Of a stretch of DNA of 36,497 bases, positions 15,603 to 25,096 are shown one piece after another; position 1 is the stretch's first letter, and every line of letters begins with the position of its first letter. This DNA is from Candidatus Nanopelagicales bacterium (GTDB taxonomy: Bacteria > Actinomycetota > Actinomycetes > S36-B12). The stretch is taken from the NCBI GenBank assembly GCA_030728405.1, contig JANQZS010000108.1, forward strand, positions 1-36,497, given 5' to 3'. Below the pieces are notes generated by a model, which made no database searches, had not been told where the DNA came from, and saw only the letters and a program-made list of their open reading frames with translations. Position numbers and translations under genes: made by a program.

Positions 15603-16004
15603 GTGAGCGGACCGATTCGCGTAGTTGTCGCCAAGCCAGGGCTGGATGGACACGATCGTGGCGCGAAAGTTATTGCTCGAGCACTGCGCGATGCCGGTAT
15701 CGAAGTGATTTACACGGGCCTGCACCAAACCCCGCAGCAGATCGTCGACGCCGCCATCCAAGAAGACGCCGGCTTCATCGGTCTATCGATCCTGTCCGGT
15801 GCACACATGACCCTGTTTGCCGAGGTGTTGTCGCAGCTCGCCGAGAAAGAGGCGTCCGACATCATCGTGTTCGGTGGCGGCATCATCCCCGATGCAGATA
15901 TCCCAGAGTTGGAAAAAATTGGGGTCGCTCGGGTATTCACCCCGGGCACACCGACAGCTGCTGTCGTTGATTTTGTTCAACAGGCGGCCAGCGCTTCTTC
16001 CTGA
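15603..16004 (+). CDS. Cobalamin-binding acyl-CoA mutase small subunit
   Basis: A 133-residue stand-alone B12-binding domain. It has the cobalamin signature: the DGHDRGAK loop with the lower-axial-ligand His (DxHxxG), the SxL segment in GLSILSGAH, and the VFGGGII glycine stretch. It matches the IcmB type, the small subunit of isobutyryl-CoA-like mutases, and would join a catalytic subunit such as that at 9307-10797. I chose the GTG at 15603 because AGGGGAG lies five bases upstream; a GTG at 15597 is too close to the site. It precedes sucC by 45 bases. From memory, Streptomyces also has an icmB-type gene in the sucCD neighbourhood, so its location may be ancestral rather than recruited. Confidence 0.92.
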   Translation: MSGPIRVVVAKPGLDGHDRGAKVIARALRDAGIEVIYTGLHQTPQQIVDAAIQEDAGFIGLSILSGAHMTLFAEVLSQLAEKEASDIIVFGGGIIPDADIPELEKIGVARVFTPGTPTAAVVDFVQQAASASS

Positions 16005-16049
16005 TTTTTATCCCACGTCAACGCAATGCCAATCCAGTAAGGAGCAGGT

Positions 16050-17237
16050 GTGGACCTGTACGAGTACCAAGCTAAAGAACTGTTCGTGAAGCATTCGGTA
16101 CCCACGACGCCAGGTTCGGTCTGCACAACCGCCGACGAAGCTGAAAACATTGCGGCCGCGATCGGTACCCCCGTCGTGGTGAAAGCCCAGGTCAAAACTG
16201 GTGGTCGAGGAAAAGCTGGAGGCGTCAAACTCGCTGCTGATCCTGTCGAAGCGAAGGCGCGTGCCACCGACATCCTCGGTCTTGACATCAAAGGTCACAC
16301 CGTGCACCGCGTGCTCGTCGCCCAGGCAAGCGATATCGCCGAGGAGTACTACGTCTCCTTCCTGCTCGACCGCGCAAACCGCTGCTTCTTGGCGATGGCA
16401 AGTGTCGAGGGAGGTGTCGAGATCGAGGAGGTCGCGGCCAACAACCCCGATGCACTCGCCATGATCCGCGTCGATGCGCTCGAGGGCTGCACTGAGGCAA
16501 AGGCCCGTGAGATCGTCGCTGCCGCGAAGTTCGATCCGAAGATCGCCGACCAGGTCGTCAATGTGCTGATGAAGCTGTGGACCGTGTTGGTCAAGGAGGA
16601 CGCAACCCTGGTCGAGGTCAACCCGTTGGTGCTCACCCCTGAAGGTGAAATCCTGGCCCTCGATGGCAAGGTCACCATCGATGACAACGCGGCCTACCGT
16701 CTCGAGGATTACGAGGGCATGGTGGATCGTGAGGGCACCGACCCGATCGAGCTGCGCGCCAAGGAGTTCGACCTCAACTACGTCAAACTCGACGGCGACG
16801 TTGGCATCATCGGTAACGGAGCCGGCCTCGTGATGAGCACCCTTGACGTGGTCGCATATGCAGGCGAGGAGTTCGGCGGCGTCAAGCCCGCAAACTTCTT
16901 GGACATCGGCGGCGGTGCGAGTGCCGAGGTGATGGCAAACGGCCTCGATATCGTCCTCAACGATCCGCAGGTTCAGGCGGTCCTGGTCAACGTCTTTGGC
17001 GGAATCACTTCTTGCGATGCAGTGGCTAACGGAATTTTGCAGGGACTTGCCATGCTCGCTGAAAAGGGTGTGAGCATCGATAAGCCGATTGTCTGCCGGA
17101 TTGATGGCAATAACGCTGAAGAAGGTCGACGCATCCTCATCGAAGCGAATCACCCGCTCATCGAGATCGTCGACACCATGGATGACGCCGCACGCCGCGT
17201 AGCCGAACTGGCCAGCGCGCGCAAAGCCGGAAAGTAG
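16050..17237 (+). CDS. sucC: Succinyl-CoA synthetase (ADP-forming) beta subunit
   Basis: A 395-residue beta subunit: [12 protein letters not shown] at the N-terminus, the ATP-grasp domain with [20 protein letters not shown], the acidic metal/nucleotide region LVEVNPLVL, and the CoA-ligase domain with [16 protein letters not shown] and [17 protein letters not shown]. It is the nucleotide-binding subunit of the TCA-cycle enzyme that makes ATP/GTP from succinyl-CoA. The GTG at 16050 has AAGGAG upstream. sucD follows nine bases later. It would also drain succinyl-CoA produced by methylmalonyl-type mutase chemistry. Confidence 0.97.
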   Translation: MDLYEYQAKELFVKHSVPTTPGSVCTTADEAENIAAAIGTPVVVKAQVKTGGRGKAGGVKLAADPVEAKARATDILGLDIKGHTVHRVLVAQASDIAEEYYVSFLLDRANRCFLAMASVEGGVEIEEVAANNPDALAMIRVDALEGCTEAKAREIVAAAKFDPKIADQVVNVLMKLWTVLVKEDATLVEVNPLVLTPEGEILALDGKVTIDDNAAYRLEDYEGMVDREGTDPIELRAKEFDLNYVKLDGDVGIIGNGAGLVMSTLDVVAYAGEEFGGVKPANFLDIGGGASAEVMANGLDIVLNDPQVQAVLVNVFGGITSCDAVANGILQGLAMLAEKGVSIDKPIVCRIDGNNAEEGRRILIEANHPLIEIVDTMDDAARRVAELASARKAGK

Positions 17238-17246
17238 GGATTGACA

Positions 17247-18119
17247 ATGGCTATCTGGCTGGACGGCAATAGCAAGATCCTCGTACAGGGCATGACCGGA
17301 TCAGAAGGCACCAAGCACACCCGGCGCATGATCGCCTCGGGCGCTCAGGTGGTGGCAGGTGTTACTCCAGGCAAGGCGGGGCAAGACGTTGACGGCATCC
17401 CGATCTTCAATTCTGTGCAAGATGCCATGGCGGCAACTGGTGCAAATGTTTCGGTCGTCTTTGTGCCACCGAAGTTCGCCAAAGCTGCCGTCATCGAGGC
17501 AATCGATGCGAGGATTCCACTCGCTGTGGTGATCACCGAGGGAATCCCGGTTCACGACACCGCAGAGTTCTTCCAGTACGCGCAAAATTCGGGTGCGACG
17601 CGGATCATCGGACCGAACTGCCCCGGCATCATCAGCCCCGGACTCTCCAACGCCGGCATCATCCCGGCCGACATCACCAAGCCTGGCCGGATCGGTCTGG
17701 TGTCCAAGTCGGGCACGCTGACCTACCAAATGATGTACGAGTTGCGCGATTTCGGTTTCTCCACCTGCGTGGGTATCGGTGGCGACCCGATCATCGGCAC
17801 CACGCACATCGATTGCCTGGCGGCATTTGAAGCCGACCCTGACACCGATGCGATCGTCATGATCGGTGAAATCGGTGGTGACGCTGAAGAGCGAGCGGCT
17901 GCCTTCATCAAAGACAACGTGACCAAGCCTGTTGTCGGATACGTTGCCGGCTTCACTGCTCCCGAAGGCAAGACCATGGGCCATGCGGGTGCGATTGTTT
18001 CCGGTTCCGCAGGAACTGCAGCCGCTAAGCAAGAGGCGCTTGAAGCGGTTGGTGTCAAGGTGGGCAAGACGCCATCTGAGGCCGCTCGTCTCATGCGCGA
18101 AATCATGCAGTCGCGGTAG
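17247..18119 (+). CDS. sucD: Succinyl-CoA synthetase alpha subunit
   Basis: A 290-residue alpha subunit with the CoA-binding Rossmann domain ([18 protein letters not shown]), [10 protein letters not shown], and the phosphohistidine His246 in [19 protein letters not shown]. It forms the active site with SucC. The ATG at 17247 is preceded by TAGGGA; the in-frame TTG at 17241 is less likely. Nine bases separate it from sucC, so the two are co-transcribed. Confidence 0.97.
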   Translation: MAIWLDGNSKILVQGMTGSEGTKHTRRMIASGAQVVAGVTPGKAGQDVDGIPIFNSVQDAMAATGANVSVVFVPPKFAKAAVIEAIDARIPLAVVITEGIPVHDTAEFFQYAQNSGATRIIGPNCPGIISPGLSNAGIIPADITKPGRIGLVSKSGTLTYQMMYELRDFGFSTCVGIGGDPIIGTTHIDCLAAFEADPDTDAIVMIGEIGGDAEERAAAFIKDNVTKPVVGYVAGFTAPEGKTMGHAGAIVSGSAGTAAAKQEALEAVGVKVGKTPSEAARLMREIMQSR

Positions 18120-18131
18120 TTATCAACTTTC

Positions 18132-18902
18132 GTGCCTGAACTCTGGACGCCACTGATCATTGGATTGGTGGCGTTCGGTGTTGTGATCTATGGCTTCTCG
18201 AAGACAGCTATGCCGGTGGCAGGCATGGTGGGGAGTGCGCTTTTAGCGGCCGCTTTAGGGCCGACGATTGCATCGGGGTTTGTGGTGCCCCTGCTGATCG
18301 TCGGTGATGTGTTCGCACTCAACCTGTATCGCCAGCATGCCGACTGGAAGTTGATCAGGCGGTTGATCCCGGGTGTGCTCGGTGGGTTCGTTCTTACCGC
18401 TGTGATGTTTGTATATCTGCCCACCAGCGTGCTAGCGCGCACGTTGGGTGTGTTGTTACTCGTGACCGCTGCACTTGAAGCATGGCGAATCCGTAACGAG
18501 CACACGTTGGACGACCTCAGTGATACTCGACATGCGGAAATGACGAGCAAGGTTGGCACTGCATTCTTCGGTACCTTGACGGGCCTCACCACCATGGCGG
18601 CAAACGCTGGCGGGGCCGCGATGACCCTGTATTTGGTGAAAATGCGCGTGCCGATTCTTACCTTCATGGGAACCTCGACCTGGTTCTTCTTCATCCTGAA
18701 CCTGATCAAGGTGCCCTTCGTTGTGGCTCTGGGGCTGCTCACGTGGGATTCGCTCGTAGTGTCGGTCTACTTCCTGCCGGCTCTCGTGGCGGGAACATTC
18801 ATTGGCCGGTGGGCCATCAAGAGGATGAATAAGCGCACCTTTGTGTGGATAGGGCTTTCGCTCAGTTCGCTCGGGGCGCTGTGGCTAATCATCCAGGGCT
18901 GA
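18132..18902 (+). CDS. TSUP-family (TauE/SafE-like) membrane permease
   Basis: A 256-residue, strongly hydrophobic protein with about seven or eight predicted membrane segments. It has the two repeated regions of the TSUP family: an N-terminal half ending near VPLLIVGDVFALNLYRQHADW and a second half with FGTLTGLTTMAANAGGAAMTLYL. Family members export or import sulfite, sulfoacetate and other small organic anions. It starts with GTG at 18132, 12 bases after sucD, and may be co-transcribed with sucCD. The substrate is not predictable. Confidence 0.88.
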   Translation: MPELWTPLIIGLVAFGVVIYGFSKTAMPVAGMVGSALLAAALGPTIASGFVVPLLIVGDVFALNLYRQHADWKLIRRLIPGVLGGFVLTAVMFVYLPTSVLARTLGVLLLVTAALEAWRIRNEHTLDDLSDTRHAEMTSKVGTAFFGTLTGLTTMAANAGGAAMTLYLVKMRVPILTFMGTSTWFFFILNLIKVPFVVALGLLTWDSLVVSVYFLPALVAGTFIGRWAIKRMNKRTFVWIGLSLSSLGALWLIIQG

Positions 18903-18918
18903 ACTGACTGTCGAGAAG

Positions 18919-18935
18919 GTGTGGCGCTGCCACGC
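18919..18935 (+). terminator. Possible stem-loop terminator after the TSUP permease gene
   Basis: GTGTGGC and GCCACGC form a seven-pair stem (one G-U) around a three-base loop, in the 63-bp gap before the DUF6350-like gene. There is no T-run, so it would be an atypical terminator, as is common in actinobacteria, or simply a processing hairpin. Confidence 0.35.
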
Positions 18936-18965
18936 GAAAGCGCGATGACCTGACACGCTACATGT

Positions 18966-20228
18966 GTGCGTCTTCCCTCTACGGCCAGTCTGCGCAGCGG
19001 TCTGACTTCCACGCGGAAATCTGGCAGTGACTTGGTGCGGTCGGTGTGGATTGTTGGCCCGCTCGTCGCTGTGGGCGCAGCGGCCATCGGCTATTTCCTG
19101 CTCCTCATCCCACTGGCGCTTTTTTGGATCAGTGCACCGGCAACCGAGGTCACTTTGCTGGGCTCTGCCCGCTTGGCCGGATTCGGCTGGTTGGTGGCCC
19201 ACGACGCAGCCATTCGCGTTGCCGATGTTACGTACTCGCTGCTGCCGTGGGGTTTGCTTCTCATCCCCGGCATCGTGCTGCTCGCGGCCACACGCTGGCT
19301 GGGCAGAGTGTCACGCATTTCGAATTGGCGACGTGGCCTGATCGCAGTAGCCATCGTCGTGATCGCGTATTCAGCCCTTGCTGCAGGCGTCGCGCGATTC
19401 ACCGCTGATGCCACTGCTTCGGTCTCCGTCATGACCGCAGTGCTCTGCGCTGCCGGAGTTTCTTTGGTCGCATCACTGTGGGGTGTGGGGTCAACCGGGG
19501 CTTGGACGGAGCCGCTCGCCCGAATCCCCAGCGCGGTGAGACTCGCGGTTCGCGCTGGGTTGCTGGGCTTTTTTGTGCTGCTGGGGATCGCGTCGATCCT
19601 CACCGCTGTCGTAGCGATTTTGGGTTTTGATCGAATGCTCACCCTGGGAGTGACCCTCGATGCGGGAGCGGCTGGCGGCTTTGTGCTTTTCCTGATTCAG
19701 TTGGCCTACATCCCGATGGTCATCGTCTGGACCTTAAGTTATCTAGCTGGTGCGGGCATCAGCCTGGGATCTGACACTTTGCTATCACCGTTCATCGGTG
19801 GGACCAGCCCCACCCAGCTTCCGTCAGCACCGATCTTGACGCTGTTACCAGAGAACGCCGGTTCAATCGCATGGGCATTGCCGATTCTGGTGGTACTCGC
19901 AGGCACGATTGTCGGTGTCTGGGTGGGACGGCGCGCGGCTGACGAAATGTGGATGATGCGAATTGTCATCGTGATTGGTGCAACGGCCACGACTGCGCTA
20001 CTCGTACTTGCGGTTTCAGCGATGTCATCCGGTTCCTGGGGGGTGGCCAACCTTGCCAGCATCGGTCCAGATGCCGGGCTCACCGCAATGATCACCTGGA
20101 TACTGATAACGCTCGGTGCCGTTCCTGTGGCCCTCGTTGTGGTGGCCCGGCGGGCTCGCCACTTGGCTGTTTTGCCGGAAACGGATGTTCCAGTGGCCAC
20201 GCGAGAAAAGCACGATGAGCTGGTCTGA
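18966..20228 (+). CDS. DUF6350-like polytopic membrane protein
   Basis: A 420-residue integral membrane protein with roughly nine to ten hydrophobic segments and few charged residues in between. The position between sucCD and purN, the size, and features such as LIPLALFWISAP, SYLAGAGISLGSDTLLSPF and LPSAPILTLLPE match the actinobacterial DUF6350 family (sometimes called PerM-like and linked to cell division). The GTG at 18966 is taken as start, though its ribosome site is weak. Function is unproven. Its end overlaps the next gene by 14 bases. Confidence 0.7.
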   Translation: MRLPSTASLRSGLTSTRKSGSDLVRSVWIVGPLVAVGAAAIGYFLLLIPLALFWISAPATEVTLLGSARLAGFGWLVAHDAAIRVADVTYSLLPWGLLLIPGIVLLAATRWLGRVSRISNWRRGLIAVAIVVIAYSALAAGVARFTADATASVSVMTAVLCAAGVSLVASLWGVGSTGAWTEPLARIPSAVRLAVRAGLLGFFVLLGIASILTAVVAILGFDRMLTLGVTLDAGAAGGFVLFLIQLAYIPMVIVWTLSYLAGAGISLGSDTLLSPFIGGTSPTQLPSAPILTLLPENAGSIAWALPILVVLAGTIVGVWVGRRAADEMWMMRIVIVIGATATTALLVLAVSAMSSGSWGVANLASIGPDAGLTAMITWILITLGAVPVALVVVARRARHLAVLPETDVPVATREKHDELV

Positions 20229-20922
20229 TTCGCAGTTGCCGCAGGGGATTGGCATCGGTAGTTCCTTAACGTGGGCATGGAACACCTTTCGAGCGAATCC
20301 GGCTGTATTTGTAGTGACGGCTCTCGTTGTTGCCGGGATTCAGTTCGGTCAGCAAATTGCTGTTCAGCCAATGAACGATGCCCTGATTGCCTGCCTGCAG
20401 GTGCAAACGGTGGGTCAGCAGAATGCATGCGATTCGGGGGTAACAAGTGCAGCGTTCTCCTCGGCGATCGGCTTCATCTTTTTCCTCGCTCTGACCGTTC
20501 TCGCGACCATCTGGAGTATTCGGGCTGCGCTCATGGCCTATGCAGGGCGCCCGTTGACGATTCCTGATGCATTCTCGATGCATAACGCCGCACCTTTTGC
20601 GGTGGCTGTTGTCTCCGTGTTGGTAGTCGGAATCACTGGCTTCGCGCTGTGCATCATCCCGGGGATTTTGGCCCTGTTCTTGCTGCAGTTCGCTCCATTC
20701 TTTGCTCTCGATACCGGTGCAGGGCCGGTAGATGCTCTTCGTGCGAGTGCGCAACTTGTTCGCAGGGCGCCCGCCTTGTGCTTGGCATTGCTGGCGTTCA
20801 ATGTCTCGATGTTCATTCTGGGTGGGCTGTTTCTCGGGATTCCGACGCTGCTCACTCTTCCGCTGGCAGCCCTCACCACCGCCCATGTCTACCGGCGATT
20901 GAGCGCACCGCTCGCGTACTAA
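20215..20922 (+). CDS. Uncharacterised membrane protein
   Basis: A 235-residue protein with about four or five hydrophobic segments (for example near residues 28-50, 80-105, 130-170 and 195-225). I do not recognise a catalytic motif. The N-terminal GIGIGSSLTWAWNTFRANPAVFV and the DALRASAQLVRRAP helix before the last membrane segment resemble a broad class of integral membrane proteins of the glycerophosphodiester-phosphodiesterase-membrane-domain type; that comparison is loose. The ATG at 20215 overlaps the DUF6350-like gene by 14 bases, and 26 bases separate it from purN, suggesting one transcript. Confidence 0.65.
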   Translation: MSWSDSQLPQGIGIGSSLTWAWNTFRANPAVFVVTALVVAGIQFGQQIAVQPMNDALIACLQVQTVGQQNACDSGVTSAAFSSAIGFIFFLALTVLATIWSIRAALMAYAGRPLTIPDAFSMHNAAPFAVAVVSVLVVGITGFALCIIPGILALFLLQFAPFFALDTGAGPVDALRASAQLVRRAPALCLALLAFNVSMFILGGLFLGIPTLLTLPLAALTTAHVYRRLSAPLAY

Positions 20923-20948
20923 GTCAGGCCGAGCTGCGCCGATAGGCT

Positions 20949-21512
20949 GTGGCAGTGGCCGGTCGAATCTGCGTACTCGTATCAGGTTCTGGCAGCCTTC
21001 TCCAGGCGCTCATTGACAGTCCGGTTCGGCCCAGCATCGTGGCGGTCGGAGCCGATCGCCCTCACGTGCAAGCTCTTAGTCGAGCCGAAGCGGCAGATAT
21101 TCCCACCTTTATCGTCGATCCGCGCGGGTATGCGAATCGGTTGGACTGGGATGCTGCCATGGTAGATCGGATCTCTGCGTGGGAACCGGATTTAGTGGTC
21201 AGCGCGGGCTTCATGCGCATCCTTGGTCCGATGGTCGTGCAGACCTTCCGAGGTCGACTCATCAATACCCACCCCGCATTGCTGCCGGCTTTCCCGGGCG
21301 CCCATGCCGTGCGTGATGCATTGGCATATGGCGTCAAAGTCACAGGTTCGACAGTGCATTTTGTTGACGAAGGTGTTGATACCGGGCCGATCATCGCCCA
21401 GCAAGCGGTGCCGGTTCTTGATGGCGACGACGTCGAAACTTTGCATGAACGCATCAAAGTCGTTGAACGGCATTTGCTGTTATCAGTTGTCACAGAATTT
21501 ATGAAGGGGTAA
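20949..21512 (+). CDS. purN: Phosphoribosylglycinamide formyltransferase
   Basis: A 187-residue GAR transformylase: [14 protein letters not shown] at the N-terminus, the catalytic [13 protein letters not shown] (Asn and His of the active site), and [13 protein letters not shown] with the catalytic Asp. It transfers a formyl group from 10-formyltetrahydrofolate to GAR, the third step of purine synthesis. It starts at the GTG at 20949 (a second GTG at 20955 is possible). Its last five codons and stop lie inside a 15-bp repeat that is duplicated before purH. Confidence 0.96.
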   Translation: MAVAGRICVLVSGSGSLLQALIDSPVRPSIVAVGADRPHVQALSRAEAADIPTFIVDPRGYANRLDWDAAMVDRISAWEPDLVVSAGFMRILGPMVVQTFRGRLINTHPALLPAFPGAHAVRDALAYGVKVTGSTVHFVDEGVDTGPIIAQQAVPVLDGDDVETLHERIKVVERHLLLSVVTEFMKG

Positions 21513-21530
21513 GACTTATGAAGGGGCAAG
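21499..21530 (+). repeat. 15-bp tandem-like duplication across the purN end and purH ribosome site
   Basis: TTATGAAGGGGTAAG (21499-21513) is repeated as TTATGAAGGGGCAAG (21516-21530), one mismatch apart with a 17-bp period. The first copy encodes the purN C-terminus and its TAA stop; the second supplies the purH ribosome site (AGGGG). The second copy also forms a five-codon mini-ORF whose TGA overlaps the purH ATG (ATGA), suggesting purN once overlapped purH before a short duplication. Confidence 0.8.
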
Positions 21531-21531
21531 C

Positions 21532-23085
21532 ATGAGCGAGGATCGACGACGGATTACCCGGGCGCTGGTGTCCGTGTATGACAAAACCGGACTGGTTGAC
21601 CTCGCCTCCGCATTGCACGCTGCTGGTGTTGAGATCGTGTCGACCGGCTCAACCGCTGCCACGATCGCAGCAGCTGGGATTCCGGTGACTCCTGTGGGTG
21701 AGGTAACCGGATTCCCTGAATGCTTAGATGGCCGGGTTAAGACCTTGCACCCGCATATTCACGGCGGATTACTCGCTGATCTGCGCAAAGAATCACACCG
21801 GGAGCAGCTCGCTGAGCACGGGATTGCACCTTTTGAACTCGTTGTGGTCAACCTGTATCCCTTCACGCAGACCGTCAACTCCGGCGCTTCGGCGGATGAG
21901 TGCGTCGAACAAATTGACATCGGTGGGCCTGCGATGGTTCGGGCGTCGGCCAAGAACCACGCGAATGTGGCCGTGGTGGTCTCGCCAAGTGCGTACCCAG
22001 ATATCGAACACGCTCTCAACGCTGGCGGCTTCACCCTCGGTGAGCGCACCTCGCTTGCCGCCCAAGCCTTTTCTCACACGGCCTCCTATGACATCGCCGT
22101 GGCGACGTGGCTCGAACGCGAAGCTGCCGGGGAACAGTTCCCGCAATGGTTAGGCCAATCATGGGAGCGCGGTGAGGTGCTTCGCTACGGTGAAAACCCG
22201 CATCAAGAGGCAGCGCTATATCGGGCGCATTCCGGTGAGGCTGGTCTTGCCGGTGCTGAACAGTTGCACGGTAAACCGATGTCATACAACAACTATGTCG
22301 ATGCTGACGCGGCCCGCCGGGCTGCTTTTGATTTCACCGAGCCGGCCGTTGCCATCATCAAACATGCAAATCCTTGCGGTATCGCTACTGCCATAGACAT
22401 TGAAGAGGCGTACCTCAAGGCACATGCGACCGATCCGGTGTCTGCCTTCGGTGGAGTGGTGGCCGCGAACAGGGAGGTCACTGAAGACCTGGCGACTGCG
22501 CTGGCGCCGGTATTTACCGAAGTGATCATCGCCCCTGAATTCACCCCTGGAGCTTTGGCGGTGCTCACCCAGAAACCGAATCTGCGAATTTTGCGCTCAC
22601 CTGGTCCCCACCCTGGTCGTCGGGTTGATATGCGAACCATCAGTGGGGGCGTGTTGGTACAAACTGTCGACGACGTCACGGCCGATGGCGACGACCCCGC
22701 GAACTGGACTCTGGTGAGTGGTGCTCCCGCCGGGGCGCAGACTCTGCGAGATCTCGAGTTCGCTTGGACTGCCTGCCGTTCAGTGAAGTCAAATGCGATC
22801 TTGCTCGCGCGCGGCACTGCCGCAGTGGGCGTGGGTATGGGGCAGGTCAATCGCGTGGATTCGGCAAAGCTCGCGGTTGAGCGGGCTGGCGACCGAGCAA
22901 CTGGATCGGTTGCGGCAAGTGATGCTTTCTTCCCATTCGCCGATGGCCTTCAGGTGCTACTCGATGCCGGTGTCACTGCAGTTGTGCAACCTGGCGGATC
23001 AGTGCGCGATGAGGAAGTGATTGCGGCAGCTACCGCTGCCGGGGTCACCATGTATTTCACTGGGACTCGGCATTTCTTTCATTGA
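21532..23085 (+). CDS. purH: Bifunctional AICAR transformylase/IMP cyclohydrolase
   Basis: A 517-residue protein of normal length. Residues about 1-190 form the IMP cyclohydrolase (MGS-like) domain with [17 protein letters not shown] and [16 protein letters not shown]. The remainder is the AICAR transformylase with [26 protein letters not shown] (catalytic Lys-His), [10 protein letters not shown] and the closing GTRHFFH. It carries out the last two steps of IMP synthesis. It follows purN by 19 bases. Downstream lies a promoter for the unrelated amidase operon. Confidence 0.97.
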   Translation: MSEDRRRITRALVSVYDKTGLVDLASALHAAGVEIVSTGSTAATIAAAGIPVTPVGEVTGFPECLDGRVKTLHPHIHGGLLADLRKESHREQLAEHGIAPFELVVVNLYPFTQTVNSGASADECVEQIDIGGPAMVRASAKNHANVAVVVSPSAYPDIEHALNAGGFTLGERTSLAAQAFSHTASYDIAVATWLEREAAGEQFPQWLGQSWERGEVLRYGENPHQEAALYRAHSGEAGLAGAEQLHGKPMSYNNYVDADAARRAAFDFTEPAVAIIKHANPCGIATAIDIEEAYLKAHATDPVSAFGGVVAANREVTEDLATALAPVFTEVIIAPEFTPGALAVLTQKPNLRILRSPGPHPGRRVDMRTISGGVLVQTVDDVTADGDDPANWTLVSGAPAGAQTLRDLEFAWTACRSVKSNAILLARGTAAVGVGMGQVNRVDSAKLAVERAGDRATGSVAASDAFFPFADGLQVLLDAGVTAVVQPGGSVRDEEVIAAATAAGVTMYFTGTRHFFH

Positions 23086-23175
23086 GTCAAGACGTTGCCA
23101 AAAACCTTGCACCACTCCATTTGTATGACATAGGATTAAATGTCTGGATAGGGGAAAAACGGAGAGGCAGAGTGC
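23086..23175 (+). promoter_or_regulatory. Promoter of the amidase/Mo-hydroxylase operon with inverted-repeat operator
   Basis: TTGCAC (23107-23112) and TAGGAT (23131-23136), spaced 18 bp, form a likely promoter, followed by GGAGAGG (23161-23167) eight bases before the GTG start. Between and overlapping them, TTTGTATGACATA at 23120-23132 is an imperfect inverted repeat (TGT-ATG-ACA core). The same motif, reverse-complemented and matching at 11 of 13 positions, sits between the -35 and -10 of the second operon at 31010-31022. The shape recalls GntR/FadR-type operators, but no regulator gene is in the window. Confidence 0.6.
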
Positions 23176-24627
23176 GTGCATCAGGGCGTGAAACTGACTG
23201 AGCCACCCTCGGGAGCTCCTGGCTTAAGCGCGCGTGGACTCCGTGATGCACTTCGCGAAGGCCAGATCCGCGTTGCGGATGCCCTTGAGGAGTTTGTGAG
23301 CAGGGCCGCGGAGGTTCAAAAAGTCGTCAATCCGTTCACGTTCATTGATCCTGATGGAGCGCGCGAGTTGGCGCATGCGGCTCAAAAGCGGATTGATGAT
23401 GACAACCCTCGTGCACTGGAGGGTGTGCCGGTTGCGATTAAGGACCTCACTCCGATGGCTGGTCACCCGCACACAATGGGGAGTCTGGTCATGCGTGACG
23501 TTGTTGCCACCGTTACGGACCCTGCAGTTCAGCGGCTACTTGATGCTGGCGCAATACCTTTCGCTCGGACGAACACGGCGGAGTTTGGCTGCGCCACTGT
23601 GACAGACAATCTCCTGTACGGGGAGACGCTGAATCCGTGGAACACCGAATACAGCCCGGCGGGTTCATCGGGAGGGGCTGCTGCTGCCTTGGCTTCTTTC
23701 GCCACGCCGCTCGCACAAGGTTCAGATTCAGCGGGCTCGTTGCGGATGCCAGCCTCCGCCTGTGGTGTGGTCGGCATGAAGCCTTCTTATGGTGTTGTTC
23801 CTGTTGGTGCGCCCGCATACCTTGACCCTTTTGGTCACAACGGGCCGATGGCGCGGAATGTTGCTGATGTGCGTTTGATGTTTGACGTGATGGCAGGTAT
23901 TGATTCACACCAAGGTTTTGGTTATGACGTACGGTTCACGGAGACTATCCGCTCAGTGGCCGGACTTCGCTTAAGAGTGATCAAGTCCATGGATGGTCTC
24001 AGCGTTGATCGCGAAGTGGCTGCAAATTTAGAAATTGCATGCGGTGCACTGTCGAATGCGGGTGTTGAAATCGAAGAAGTTGATTTCCCGTGGGACTTTG
24101 AACGCCTTTTTCATTGTGTGAAGAACGCTTTCGCGATGACATACATGCCTTTGGCTCGCTCAGCTCGCGATAGTGGGATCGACGTCACTGACCTCACAAG
24201 TGCCTTTATCGACGACGTCATGCCGTTCACCGCAGATGGCATGCAGGCAGTTCGGGCGCAGTCAGAGATGGCCGCCCTTCATGCGGCATTAGCAGTGCAT
24301 CTGGCCCAGTCAGACTTTCTCATGCTGCCCACTCTCGCGATGCCTGCCCCTGTGGCGCACGATCACTTCATCGAGCGCGGACCGCTTGTCAATGGTGTTG
24401 AGCATGAAGATAGATGGATCGTGGCATTCACTGTCCCTTTTAACCTGATGAGCGCCTGTCCAGCGATCACTATTCCGTCGGGGATATCAACAGCAGGTAT
24501 TCCAACGGGAATTCAACTTGTTGGTCAACCATATGAGGATCGTCGATTACTAGATACCGCTGAACTTGCTGAATCAATAATCCCGGGAATTCCACGGAAT
24601 TTTGGCAACGTAAAAGTTGGAGTGTGA
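23176..24627 (+). CDS. Amidase-signature family hydrolase
   Basis: A 483-residue amidase with the complete Ser-cisSer-Lys triad: Lys89 in PVAIKDL, cis-Ser164 in PAGSSGGAAAALA and nucleophile Ser188 in QGSDSAGSLRMPAS (usually GSD-GGS). Amidase-signature enzymes hydrolyse C-N bonds, including amides released when N-heterocyclic rings open. It starts at GTG 23176 with GGAGAGG upstream and is the first gene of a five-gene operon; one base separates it from the 2Fe-2S gene. The context suggests it cuts an amide formed after hydroxylation and ring opening. GatA is unlikely because GatB/GatC are absent and the context is catabolic. Confidence 0.9.
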   Translation: MHQGVKLTEPPSGAPGLSARGLRDALREGQIRVADALEEFVSRAAEVQKVVNPFTFIDPDGARELAHAAQKRIDDDNPRALEGVPVAIKDLTPMAGHPHTMGSLVMRDVVATVTDPAVQRLLDAGAIPFARTNTAEFGCATVTDNLLYGETLNPWNTEYSPAGSSGGAAAALASFATPLAQGSDSAGSLRMPASACGVVGMKPSYGVVPVGAPAYLDPFGHNGPMARNVADVRLMFDVMAGIDSHQGFGYDVRFTETIRSVAGLRLRVIKSMDGLSVDREVAANLEIACGALSNAGVEIEEVDFPWDFERLFHCVKNAFAMTYMPLARSARDSGIDVTDLTSAFIDDVMPFTADGMQAVRAQSEMAALHAALAVHLAQSDFLMLPTLAMPAPVAHDHFIERGPLVNGVEHEDRWIVAFTVPFNLMSACPAITIPSGISTAGIPTGIQLVGQPYEDRRLLDTAELAESIIPGIPRNFGNVKVGV

Positions 24628-24628
24628 A

Positions 24629-25096
24629 ATGAAAATTAACGGCACCCATGATGATCCGGTTGGCATTCGGGCCGATACACGTCTCTTGGACTACTTGCGT
24701 GATCAGCAGGGTCTGCGTGGCACCAAGGAAGCGTGCGGCCGCGGCGAATGTGGTGCTTGCACGGTACTCATCGATGGTCGCCCCGTGCTCTCTTGCATCA
24801 CGTTAGCGGTGCGTGTCGATGGCGATGTTGAGACCATTGAAGGAGTCACTGCCGAATCGGCTGAATTACGCCGACAATTCGCCGAACACGGAGCCTTCCA
24901 ATGTGGCTTTTGTACTCCGGGGCAGATCGTGAGAGGTGTGGCTCTTCTCCGGCAGGGCCTACCGGCGGATGACAACGCGCTGCGAGCCGCAATCAGTGGC
25001 AATGTGTGTCGCTGCACCGGCTATTCGGGAATAGTGTCCGCTTTACGGGCCGCGGAGGAGAACATCGCGATGGCTGACTCTGGAGAAAATTCATGA
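24629..25096 (+). CDS. 2Fe-2S iron-sulfur subunit of a molybdenum hydroxylase
   Basis: A 155-residue protein with both cluster-binding domains of the xanthine-oxidase family small subunit. The plant-ferredoxin-type cluster uses Cys36, Cys41, Cys44 and Cys56 (ACGRGECGACTVLIDGRPVLSC). The helical-domain cluster uses Cys92, Cys95, Cys127 and Cys129 (QCGFCTPGQ, CRCTGY). It passes electrons from the molybdenum centre to FAD. The ATG at 24629 has GGAG upstream; its stop overlaps the start of the fused large/FAD subunit (ATGA), so the two should form one complex. Confidence 0.94.
   Translation: MKINGTHDDPVGIRADTRLLDYLRDQQGLRGTKEACGRGECGACTVLIDGRPVLSCITLAVRVDGDVETIEGVTAESAELRRQFAEHGAFQCGFCTPGQIVRGVALLRQGLPADDNALRAAISGNVCRCTGYSGIVSALRAAEENIAMADSGENS

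Noticed and set aside
15608-15619. Second PaaX-like site (GATTCGCGT) at the start of the B12-subunit gene
   Set aside because: It lies inside the coding sequence and matches only the core; codon usage explains it.
16008-17153. Long open frame antisense to sucC (381 codons)
   Set aside because: sucC is unmistakable on the other strand; the antisense frame is a codon-bias artefact with no family features.
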